Assembly (NCBI GenBank): GCA_023132075.1
Contig: JAGLYT010000015.1
Span: 1 to 12,714, forward strand
Length of the DNA: 12,714 bases
DNA from: JAGLHV01 sp023132075 [NCBI: bacterium]
Lineage (GTDB): Bacteria; CBDUZB01; JAGLHV01
Direction of reading: 5' to 3'
Shown here: in pieces, positions 1 to 6,217 of the stretch
How the letters are laid out: each line of letters opens with the position of its first letter
How positions within the stretch are numbered: the first letter of the stretch is position 1
Notes under the pieces: model-generated
Seen by the model: only the letters and a program-made list of their open reading frames with translations
Told to the model about the DNA's origin: nothing
Databases searched by the model: none
Translations under genes and position numbers: made by a program

Positions 1-828
1 TGTTTGTTGCTTTTAGGATTGACCGCCTGCAACATTTTTGAATTTTTGCATCGGCCTAAAGGTAGCACTGATGAGCATATTGCTCGGGGGGAGCGATGTT
101 TGGCAAACAAAGATTATGGCGGGGCCGTTTCAGCGTTTAGGGATGCAATGGAATGCGACCCGGGAAATTCTGATGCCCGGTATGGGTATTCTAAGGCTTA
201 TGCGAGATTATATTTGAAAAGGGATATTTTTGATTTAGCTGCGGATTTTAGTGAAGAGGAAGCAGTGGATTATTTATTCAATTTTGCTGAGGATGAAATT
301 GATTCTATTTATAATGTCTCCCATGAAGTAAGAACGGTTTTGAGCGATGTTTATTACGGCCGCTGTCACGGAACAATTCAGCGGCAAAATGTTTATATGG
401 GCTATGGAGTAAGTTGTGCTTTGGAGGCAATAACTTATGCATTGATTCAATTCAGGGGTATTATGTGGAAACTTAACGATTTAACCGGAGGGTTTACCCT
501 TGATGGTCTACATAAATTATTGGATGAGCACAGTCCTGAAGAAGCAGCAGCAATAATAAATGATATAATTGATACGGTAGAAGGATTATTACCATTAGCT
601 GCGGAAGCTTTTACGGCGGCACTGGGGGAGGAAAGTCAGGAAATAAAAGATGAGGTAAGCGAAATTTTAGAAGATATCAGTAAATATCATTGTGCCGATG
701 GAATAGATAATGACGGGGATGCGGGACATTCAATTGATGCAGGTTGGGGGAATGGAATAGATGAAGAAGCTTTGGATGGAATAGATAATGACGGAGATGG
801 GTTGGTTGACGAAGATTCTCATCTTTAA
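1..828 (+). CDS. TPR lipoprotein with C-terminal DNDGDG calcium-loop motifs (5' end missing)
   Basis: The frame is open from the first base and encodes a hydrophobic run ending in the lipobox L-T-A-C. This is the tail of a lipoprotein signal peptide whose start lies left of the window; an internal TTG at position 4 would leave too short a signal. Counting from that TTG, the lipidated Cys is residue 9. Residues about 24-57 form a TPR-like helix pair (ARGERCLANKDYGGAVSAF, then DPGNSDARYGYSKAYA). Residues 75-228 are mostly acidic and helical and I do not recognise them. The end (230-271) has a Cys followed by two acidic loops, DGIDNDGD and DGIDNDGDGLVDED, resembling thrombospondin type-3 or MopE-like metal-binding motifs. 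Calcium binding is inferred. The stop is 24 nt before the next gene, so the two are probably co-transcribed. It is likely an envelope lipoprotein of unknown role. Confidence 0.85.
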   Translation, partial: CLLLLGLTACNIFEFLHRPKGSTDEHIARGERCLANKDYGGAVSAFRDAMECDPGNSDARYGYSKAYARLYLKRDIFDLAADFSEEEAVDYLFNFAEDEIDSIYNVSHEVRTVLSDVYYGRCHGTIQRQNVYMGYGVSCALEAITYALIQFRGIMWKLNDLTGGFTLDGLHKLLDEHSPEEAAAIINDIIDTVEGLLPLAAEAFTAALGEESQEIKDEVSEILEDISKYHCADGIDNDGDAGHSIDAGWGNGIDEEALDGIDNDGDGLVDEDSHL

Positions 829-852
829 TTTTTAGAGAGAAAGGAGAAAGAA

Positions 853-1992
853 ATGTTTAATTATTCTAAACGATTTGGTTTGATCTTTTTATCAGTGATT
901 ATTTCCTGTCTATTAATCGTTCCTTTGTGGGCAGAGGATGAACATATTTGTGAGAGTATACGGGCGTTGGGTATGGGAGGAACAGGTCTGGGAATAGCTG
1001 ATAATGAGGATGTGCTTTTATATAATTCTGCAGGATTGAGTTATCTGGATAAATGGAAACTTTCTTATAATTTTTTAATGATTGGGTTTAATGACGATGT
1101 TTTTAAAATATATGAACTGATGATGGACGATGAAATGCAAGAAGTAATGGATGGAGATGTTTATTGGGCGGATGCCTCCGATGGATTAAAAGATGAGATT
1201 TTAAGTGATAGAAGCGGGATTATAAAGATAGGGACCAATCTCAGTTTTTTGTATCCGGGAAGTTTATTTAATTGGGGGCTGGGGTTTTATACTGCAACAA
1301 AAACCCAGATAGATATAGATATGGGCATATTTGTTCCTAAACTGGGAACGCATGGTAAAGGAGATTTGGTAGGAGTTTTTTCCTTGGGCCGTGAATTTAA
1401 TTTACCTTTTTACAAAGAGATACTTAATCCCATATCTGCCGGAATGACTATCCGGTATCTTCAACGATATAAGGTAGATGATTATCGGAGTGTGGAGGAG
1501 TTTGTTGATGTTGAATTTGATGATTTACTGCGCAGGGGTTATGGCATGGGGGTTGATTTCGGAGGGATGTACAGGATGCTGGATAAAAGATTGATCATTG
1601 CTGCTACCGCAACCGATTTTGCCGGTACAAAACTAAAATGGGATGACGGAGGTAGTTCGGTTATCAATGGTTCTTTGAATTTGGGAGTTTCTTTTGCACC
1701 TAAAAAAATTTACTACTGGAAGGATGCTTATTTTGATGTGGACAATTTGATTTTGGCTTGCGATATAATTGACATCGGGAAGAAAAAAGATTTTTATCAG
1801 AGAATTCATCTGGGATTGGAATACGATCTTTATACGTTTCTTAAATTGCGCGGTGGTTTTAATGAAGGATATCCCAGCTTTGGTCTTAAATTTGTTTTTT
1901 TGGAGTATGCTTTTTACGGAGAAGAAATCGGTAGTTATGCCGGCCAGTGGGCGGATTGGCATCATTTGATGAGTATTTCATTTAAGTTTTAA
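853..1992 (+). CDS. PorV/PorQ-like outer-membrane beta-barrel protein
   Basis: The 379-residue product starts with a Sec signal peptide: basic N-terminus, hydrophobic residues 8-25, and probable cleavage after PLWA at 27. Next comes a segment at 37-62 (RALGMGGTGLGIADNEDVLLYNSAG) typical of the PorV/PorQ, UPF0164 and TraF-like barrel families, where a GMGG...ADD...WNPAG signature opens the barrel. The remainder alternates in beta fashion with many aromatics. It ends SISFKF, and a C-terminal Phe is a usual signal for outer-membrane insertion by BamA. AAGGAG at 841-846 lies 6 nt before the ATG. The family is known; the substrate is not. PorV and PorQ proper serve type IX secretion, but nothing else here indicates that system. 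The preceding lipoprotein gene is the only plausible partner in view. Confidence 0.85.
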   Translation: MFNYSKRFGLIFLSVIISCLLIVPLWAEDEHICESIRALGMGGTGLGIADNEDVLLYNSAGLSYLDKWKLSYNFLMIGFNDDVFKIYELMMDDEMQEVMDGDVYWADASDGLKDEILSDRSGIIKIGTNLSFLYPGSLFNWGLGFYTATKTQIDIDMGIFVPKLGTHGKGDLVGVFSLGREFNLPFYKEILNPISAGMTIRYLQRYKVDDYRSVEEFVDVEFDDLLRRGYGMGVDFGGMYRMLDKRLIIAATATDFAGTKLKWDDGGSSVINGSLNLGVSFAPKKIYYWKDAYFDVDNLILACDIIDIGKKKDFYQRIHLGLEYDLYTFLKLRGGFNEGYPSFGLKFVFLEYAFYGEEIGSYAGQWADWHHLMSISFKF

Positions 1993-2075
1993 GTTATAGA
2001 ACAACAGTCCATAGACAGAAAGTTATAAGCTGTTAGTTATGAATTATAAGTTAAAGACAAAAACAAAAAGTAGTC

Positions 2076-2250
2076 AAACATATTCAAAAAATACCGAAGG
2101 GTAAGTTTGTTTGTAGTCGCTCAATGGACTTGTACTGAGGGTAATCAAAGTATTGAGCAGAAATGTTTAGAAGTCGGAATAGGGTACTTGAATAAAGTCA
2201 AAATATGTTTTTCTCTAGACGCATAATTTTACCCTGCGGGCACGTAAAAA
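2076..2250. other. Unidentified non-coding block with nested short inverted repeats
   Basis: This block lies inside the repeat island but does not follow the heptad pattern. It is bracketed by a 9-bp inverted repeat, AAACATATT (2076-2084) with AATATGTTT (2202-2210). Inside is a second one, GCTCAAT (2119-2125) with ATTGAGC (2152-2158). At the right edge is a TTTTAC...GTAAAA hairpin (2227-2248) around a GC-rich centre CCTGCGGG. The layout suggests a small dispersed element or a decayed mobile fragment. There is no open frame and no recognisable RNA family, so its identity is unknown. Confidence 0.35.
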
Positions 2251-2255
2251 AAAAT

Positions 2256-2290
2256 AGTCCACAGTCGATAGTCAATAGTCCATAGTCAAC
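2256..2290 (+). repeat. Five tandem 7-bp units, AGTCNAY
   Basis: The bases read AGTCCAC, AGTCGAT, AGTCAAT, AGTCCAT, AGTCAAC without interruption. Positions 1-4 and 6 never change; position 5 varies freely and position 7 is always C or T. This resembles in style the heptameric short tandem repeats (STRR) of filamentous cyanobacteria, though the unit differs. Confidence 0.9.
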
Positions 2291-2370
2291 GGAATAAAGA
2301 CAACAGATATATGAGTTTGAAGTTTAAACTATATCGTTCAAAACACATTTTGCCTTTATTTTTTTGTTTT

Positions 2371-2448
2371 GTATTTTGTATTTCGAATTTGCCTGTCCTC
2401 CAGTCTGTAAGGAGGGTTTAGAATTTAGTATTTCAGATTTAGTATTTA
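2371..2448 (+). repeat. AT-rich 7-bp units of the form GTATTTN around a small hairpin
   Basis: GTATTTT, GTATTTC and GAATTTG run from 2371 to 2391. GAATTTA, GTATTTC, AGATTTA and GTATTTA run from 2421 to 2448 and contain an 11-bp direct repeat ATTTAGTATTT with a 14-bp period. The unit length equals that of the neighbouring AGTCNAY arrays although the sequence differs. Low sequence complexity lowers confidence that the pattern is meaningful. Confidence 0.5.
2397..2415. repeat. Small hairpin CCTCC-AGTCTGTAA-GGAGG
   Basis: A 5-bp perfect stem closes a 9-base loop AGTCTGTAA. Two further copies at 2563-2602 have the same stem and loop plan with compensating base changes, so this belongs to a short hairpin-forming repeat family. 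Confidence 0.6.
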
Positions 2449-2457
2449 TTTATTCTT

Positions 2458-2537
2458 TGTCTGTTATCTATGGACTATTGACTATCGACTGTGGACTATG
2501 GACTGTCTTTTATCTGTTGTCTGTCATCTGTGAACTA
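2458..2537 (-). repeat. Opposed 7-bp repeat array, (R/C)TNGACT and NRTCTGT units
   Basis: The centre (2470-2504) reads ATGGACT, ATTGACT, ATCGACT, GTGGACT, ATGGACT: five uninterrupted units that on the other strand are AGTCNAY. It is flanked by diverged units TGTCTGT (2458-2464) and TATCTGT, TGTCTGT, CATCTGT (2511-2531). This array forms the right arm of the 32-bp inverted repeat. Confidence 0.8.
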
Positions 2538-2562
2538 TTAGTTGCTGGAGCGGAGCGACAGT

Positions 2563-2602
2563 CCGCCAGTCAGTAAGGCGGGTTCGCCAGTTTTTAAGGC
2601 GG
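2563..2602. repeat. Two adjacent hairpin repeats with AGTNNNTAA loops
   Basis: CCGCC-AGTCAGTAA-GGCGG (2563-2581) is followed at a 22-base offset by CGCC-AGTTTTTAA-GGCG (2585-2601). They share the AGTNNNTAA loop with the hairpin at 2397-2415. The outer bases TCCGCC (2562-2567) and GGCGGA (2598-2603) could also pair across both units. They lie 50-90 bases upstream of coaD, but nothing shows regulation. Confidence 0.6.
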
Positions 2603-2652
2603 AGAGTTTTAAGTTTTAAGCTTAAAATTTTTTTAATTTGGAGTGTAATGGT

Positions 2653-3141
2653 ATGAATAGAGAAGCGGTGTATCCGGGTACTTTTGATCCGGTGACTAAT
2701 GGTCATCTGGATATAATAAAAAGAGCACTGCAAATGTTTGATCAAATAACGGTTGCGGTGGTGGATAAACCCGGTAAAGATTTACTTTTTACTACACAGG
2801 AAAGGATAAAAATGCTTCGTAAAACGGTAGGGAATTTATCCAAAGTAAGGGTTGAACGGTTTGAAGGATTGTTGGTTGATTATTTACAGCGAAGAAATAT
2901 TTTTGTAATTATTAGGGGGCTGCGGGCGGTTTCTGATTTTGAATATGAATTTCAAATTGCTTTAATGAATCGAAAATTAAATTCCGAGATAGAAAGTGTT
3001 TTTTTAATGCCCAGTCAGGAGTATACTTATTTGAGTTCCAGTCTAATAAAAGAAGTAGTTAAGTTTGGGGGAAGAATGGATGGATTGGTTCCTGGTATTA
3101 TAGAAAAAGCATTGAAAAAAAAATTTGCATTGACAAAGTAA
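2653..3141 (+). CDS. coaD: Phosphopantetheine adenylyltransferase
   Basis: This enzyme transfers AMP from ATP to 4'-phosphopantetheine, giving dephospho-CoA in the penultimate step of coenzyme A synthesis in the cytoplasm. The 162 residues match the usual CoaD length. The nucleotidyltransferase signature GTFDPVTNGH is at about residues 9-18. The central RGLRAVSDFEYEFQIALMN is typical of CoaD, and the late SSSLIKEVV is the conserved nucleotide-contact segment. I chose the ATG at 2653, which gives the family N-terminus MNREAVYPGTF and has GGAG at 2640-2643 with a 9-nt gap. A TTG at 2638 would add five odd residues and remove the ribosome site. A -35-like TTGACA overlaps the last codons and probably belongs to pilB. 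There is no functional link to pili. Confidence 0.97.
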   Translation: MNREAVYPGTFDPVTNGHLDIIKRALQMFDQITVAVVDKPGKDLLFTTQERIKMLRKTVGNLSKVRVERFEGLLVDYLQRRNIFVIIRGLRAVSDFEYEFQIALMNRKLNSEIESVFLMPSQEYTYLSSSLIKEVVKFGGRMDGLVPGIIEKALKKKFALTK

Positions 3142-3158
3142 TTATTTTGAGATAGATT
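3130..3158 (+). promoter_or_regulatory. Candidate sigma-70-type promoter for pilB
   Basis: A perfect TTGACA (3130-3135) lies in the last codons of coaD, followed by a 17-nt spacer and TAGATT (3153-3158), which matches TATAAT at four of six positions. It would start a transcript near 3165 with a leader of about 55 nt before pilB. The assignment rests on consensus and spacing only. Confidence 0.45.
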
Positions 3159-3219
3159 TATTTAAGAGAGTAAAATTGAGCTGATTTGTAATTTTAAATA
3201 AACAATCAGGAGTAGGAAA

Positions 3220-4965
3220 ATGGGAGTAAGGCAGGCAACAGTTATTAAAGAAAAGTTAGGAAATCTTTTAGTGGATGTCGGTATTATATCCAAAGAACAA
3301 CTTAAAGAAGCCAATGAGGAACAGAAAAAAACAGGGATGAAGCTGGGTAAGATTTTAACGGCGCGTGGATATATTTCCGAAGATGTTCTTTTGGCTTTTT
3401 TAGGAAAACAATTTGGTATTTCTTTTATCAGTTTAGATGAGTATGGTGATATTCCAAAAGATGTTATAAAGTCTGTTCCGGAGAGTATGGTCAAGCGTCA
3501 AATGGTAATTCCTGTTTATAAAAAAAAGAATGTATTGACTATAGCTATGGCGGATCCGATGAATGTTTTTGCAGTGGATGATTTGCGTTTAATGACTGGT
3601 TGTGATGTAAATGTAGTTATTGCTTCCGAGTCGGAAATTAAAAGTGCTATTGAAAAGTATTATGGATCATCCAGTAAAGGTTCAATGGATGACATCTTAA
3701 AAGAGATGGAAACAGGGGATGCTGATGATTTAGAAATAGTAAATGAATCAGAAGGGGAAGAGGAACTGTCTGCACTTGCTTTAGCTGCGGAAGATGCTCC
3801 TGTAGTTAAAATTGTAAATTTACTTTTGGGTGAAGCAATTAAAATGGGCGCCTCGGATATTCATATAGAACCTTACGAAAAGACTCTACGAATTCGTTAC
3901 CGGGTTGATGGAGTTTTACATCAGGCAAAAGCCCCGCCTAAAAAATTACAAAATGCAGTAGTTTCCCGTATAAAAATTATGTCCAGTCTGGATATAGCCG
4001 AAAGGCGTCTTCCCCAGGACGGACGTATTAAAATCAGGGTAAGCAATAGAGAAGTTGATTTACGTGTTTCGATTTTACCTACTGCCTTTGGGGAAAAAGT
4101 TGTTATGCGTGTTTTGGACGCGGCAGCTTTATGCTTGGACTTGACTAAATTAGGATTTGAAGAAAATACGTTAAGTGTGTACAATAAAAACATTGAAATT
4201 CCTTATGGAATTGTTTTGGTTACCGGACCTACAGGGTCGGGTAAATCAACTACCCTTTATTCTACTCTCTCTACTTTAAATTACCCGGATAAAAATATTG
4301 TTACCATTGAAGACCCTGTGGAATATGTATTGGAAGGGATTAATCAGGTGCAAGCCAAACCGGATATTGGTTTAACTTTCGCTGCAGGATTGCGTTCTTT
4401 TTTGAGACAGGATCCGGATATTATAATGGTAGGGGAAATTCGGGATACGGAAACAGCGGAAATTGCTATTAATGCTGCTTTAACCGGTCATTTGGTTTTT
4501 TCTACATTGCATACTAACGATGCACCAGGTGCTGTTACCCGATTGAATAATATGGGAATCGAACCATTTTTAACCTCTTCTACTATTATCATGGTCATTG
4601 CTCAGAGATTAGTGCGGGTGATTTGTAAGAAATGTAAGGAATCCTATGAGGTGCCTTTTGATTCTGTTTCCGGCCTTGGTGTGACGAAAGAAATGGTGGG
4701 AGGGTCAGACAAGGTTACTCTTTATAAGGGGAAAGGTTGTGATAATTGTACCAATACCGGTTATCGCGGCCGGTTAGCCTGTTATGAGGTAATGGAGATA
4801 AATGACAGGATAAGGGATTTAGTTTTAGAGCGGGCTTCTACCCATGTAGTAAAGCAAGCAGCCTGTGAGGAGGGGATGCTTACACTAAGGGAAGCGGCAG
4901 TAAAAAAATTATTATCGGGAACTACTACAGTAGAGGAAGTGATGAGAGTTACTTTCGCTGATTAG
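3220..4965 (+). CDS. pilB: Type IV pilus extension ATPase PilB (GspE/PulE family)
   Basis: PilB is the cytoplasmic hexameric ATPase that powers pilin polymerisation through PilC. The 581 residues begin with an MshEN-type domain: two 24-residue motifs (12-35 and 41-64), each starting KLG and separated by five residues. In MshE this layout binds cyclic di-GMP. The N2-like region precedes the ATPase. ATPase motifs are Walker A GPTGSGKST (336-344), Asp box TIEDPVEY (362-369), Walker B DPDIIMVGEIRD (398-409) and His box TGHLVFSTLHTNDA (422-435). Two CxxC pairs (469/472 and 507/510) form the zinc site usual for PilB/GspE and absent from PilT. AGGAG at 3208-3212 is 7 nt before the ATG. GspE of type II secretion is the alternative; adjacent pilT and downstream pilM-Q favour the pilus. 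Confidence 0.96.
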   Translation: MGVRQATVIKEKLGNLLVDVGIISKEQLKEANEEQKKTGMKLGKILTARGYISEDVLLAFLGKQFGISFISLDEYGDIPKDVIKSVPESMVKRQMVIPVYKKKNVLTIAMADPMNVFAVDDLRLMTGCDVNVVIASESEIKSAIEKYYGSSSKGSMDDILKEMETGDADDLEIVNESEGEEELSALALAAEDAPVVKIVNLLLGEAIKMGASDIHIEPYEKTLRIRYRVDGVLHQAKAPPKKLQNAVVSRIKIMSSLDIAERRLPQDGRIKIRVSNREVDLRVSILPTAFGEKVVMRVLDAAALCLDLTKLGFEENTLSVYNKNIEIPYGIVLVTGPTGSGKSTTLYSTLSTLNYPDKNIVTIEDPVEYVLEGINQVQAKPDIGLTFAAGLRSFLRQDPDIIMVGEIRDTETAEIAINAALTGHLVFSTLHTNDAPGAVTRLNNMGIEPFLTSSTIIMVIAQRLVRVICKKCKESYEVPFDSVSGLGVTKEMVGGSDKVTLYKGKGCDNCTNTGYRGRLACYEVMEINDRIRDLVLERASTHVVKQAACEEGMLTLREAAVKKLLSGTTTVEEVMRVTFAD

Positions 4966-4993
4966 TATTACTTAAAGAAAGGAGTATTGTTTT

Positions 4994-6061
4994 ATGGTTA
5001 ATATGGAGGAATTATTGCAGGTTATGGTGGAAAAAAATGCTTCGGATTTACATCTTACAGTAGGTTCACCTCCGGTTCTCAGAGTTGACGGAGAGATAAT
5101 TCCCCTTGATTATCCCAGTCTTAATCCTGATATTTGTCAAAGATTGATTTATAGTTTACTTACTGATAAACAGAAAGAGAGATTTGAAGGTCAGGATGAG
5201 CTGGATTTATCCTTTGGGATAAAAAGTATAGGCCGGATTAGAATGAATGTTTTTAGGCAACGGGGCTCTGTAGGAGCGGCTTTGCGCTCTATTCCCACTA
5301 AGATACTGTCATTTGATGAACTGGGATTACCTCCGATAGTATATGAGATAATGAAGCTTTCCAAGGGGTTGGTTTTATTGACAGGTCCCACGGGAAGTGG
5401 TAAAACGACAACTTTAGCATCAATGATTAATTATTTAAAACAACACCGCAGTCAACATATAATGACGATAGAAGATCCTATTGAGTATGTCCATCCACAT
5501 GGTAAATGTATTGTTAATCAGAGAGAAGTAGGTAGTGATACTTCTGCTTTTAATGTTGCTTTAAAATATGTTTTACGACAGGATCCGGATATTATATTAA
5601 TCGGAGAAATGAGGGATCTGGAAACAATATCAGCTGCTTTAACTATTGCTGAAACAGGACATTTAGTTTTTGCTACTTTACATACTACTGATGCCGCTCA
5701 ATCGGTTAATCGTATAATTGATGTTTTTCCTCCTCATCAACAACCCCAGATTAGGTCTCAGCTATCTTTTGTTTTACAGGCAATTTTTTCTCAACAGTTG
5801 TTATTGCATGCTAGCGGAAAAGGGCGGGTACTTGCCTGTGAAACATTGTTTGTAACCCCGGCTATTAGAAATTTGGTGCGGGAACAAAAAATAGAACAGA
5901 TTCAAATGGCTATTCAAACAGGCGGAAAATATGGAATGCAGACGATGAATGCATCTTTGTATAATTTATATATTCGTCGACAGATTAGTTATGCCAATGC
6001 ATTAGCCTCCTCATTGGATATAGGAGATTTTAAGAGATTAGTTAATAAACAAGGTGTTTGA
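4994..6061 (+). CDS. pilT: Type IV pilus retraction ATPase PilT
   Basis: PilT drives pilus disassembly and retraction, giving twitching motility. The 355 residues match the family length. The N-terminal PAS-like domain contains the PilT opening NASDLHLTVGSPPVLRVDG (15-33). ATPase motifs are Walker A GPTGSGKT (131-138), Asp box TIEDPIEYVH (158-167), Walker B DPDIILIGEMRD (197-208) and His box TGHLVFATLHTTDA (221-234). The C-terminus has AIRNLVREQK (290-299), the AIRNLIRE-type motif needed for retraction in known PilT, and GMQTMNASL (314-322). It lacks the paired CxxC zinc site of PilB. AAAGGAG (4978-4984) is 9 nt before the chosen ATG; an ATG three codons later is possible. It follows pilB by 28 nt, and a repeat insertion starts right after its stop. 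Confidence 0.97.
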   Translation: MVNMEELLQVMVEKNASDLHLTVGSPPVLRVDGEIIPLDYPSLNPDICQRLIYSLLTDKQKERFEGQDELDLSFGIKSIGRIRMNVFRQRGSVGAALRSIPTKILSFDELGLPPIVYEIMKLSKGLVLLTGPTGSGKTTTLASMINYLKQHRSQHIMTIEDPIEYVHPHGKCIVNQREVGSDTSAFNVALKYVLRQDPDIILIGEMRDLETISAALTIAETGHLVFATLHTTDAAQSVNRIIDVFPPHQQPQIRSQLSFVLQAIFSQQLLLHASGKGRVLACETLFVTPAIRNLVREQKIEQIQMAIQTGGKYGMQTMNASLYNLYIRRQISYANALASSLDIGDFKRLVNKQGV

Positions 6062-6069
6062 TGAAAAGA

Positions 6070-6168
6070 CAAAAGACAGTTGATAGTCCATAGATAACAG
6101 AATAAAGGCAACAGACAATTATGAGTGACGAGTTATAATTTAAAAAAAATTTGGGAGTTTGAAGTTTT
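6070..6168 (+). repeat. Second copy of the dispersed repeat, between pilT and pilC
   Basis: Positions 6083-6116 align without gaps to 2275-2308 in the upstream island with 29 of 34 bases equal (ATAGTCCATAG is identical, then AACAGAATAAAGGCAACAGA-like sequence). After a small indel, both copies have TATGAGT and then GAGTTTGAAGTTT (6155-6167 and 2313-2325). It fills most of the 156-bp pilT-pilC gap and leaves the pilC ribosome site intact. No coding or terminator function is visible. Confidence 0.75.
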
Positions 6169-6217
6169 ATTAGAGTAGTGACACAACAATTATTTTTTTG
6201 CAGGAGGTAAATAATTC

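Larger units (their letters stand above)
2254..2499. repeat. Perfect 32-bp inverted repeat (arms 2254-2285 and 2468-2499)
   Basis: The two arms are exact reverse complements over 32 bases and are separated by 182 bases. Each arm is itself made of 7-bp units, AGTCNAY on the left and RTNGACT on the right. Inward, pairing continues only in patches. A further 12-bp match pairs AGACAACAGATA (2298-2309) with TATCTGTTGTCT (2511-2522). The arms could form a cruciform in DNA or a long stem in read-through RNA, or they may simply be two opposed copies of one repeat array. Confidence 0.85.
1993..2652. repeat. Gene-free repeat island between the barrel protein gene and coaD
   Basis: About 660 bases lack any credible coding region. 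The island begins directly after the stop of the barrel-protein gene. It contains AGTTATAAG-like degenerate units (2020-2056), an unidentified non-repetitive block (about 2070-2250), 7-bp repeat arrays on both strands, a perfect 32-bp inverted repeat, three related hairpins, and an AT palindrome with T7 (2614-2634) just before coaD. The short open frame at 2364-2576 reads only through repeats and has no family-like sequence. The individual parts are listed separately. No RNA gene was recognised. Confidence 0.75.

Noticed and set aside
1633-1969. Overlapping open frames on both strands inside the barrel-protein gene
   Set aside because: They lie fully inside a convincing secreted barrel gene and show no start signals or family features.
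2254-2537. Possible CRISPR array in the repeat island
   Set aside because: Units are 7 bp and contiguous with no unique spacers of 30-40 bp, and no cas genes are present.
2364-2576. 70-codon open frame in the repeat island
   Set aside because: It reads through heptad and hairpin repeats, has no ribosome site or family-like sequence, and repeats alone explain its openness.
2611-2634. AT palindrome with T7 just before coaD as an intrinsic terminator
   Set aside because: The stem is almost wholly A-T, the palindrome leaves little loop, and no gene ends nearby; it looks like part of the repeat island.
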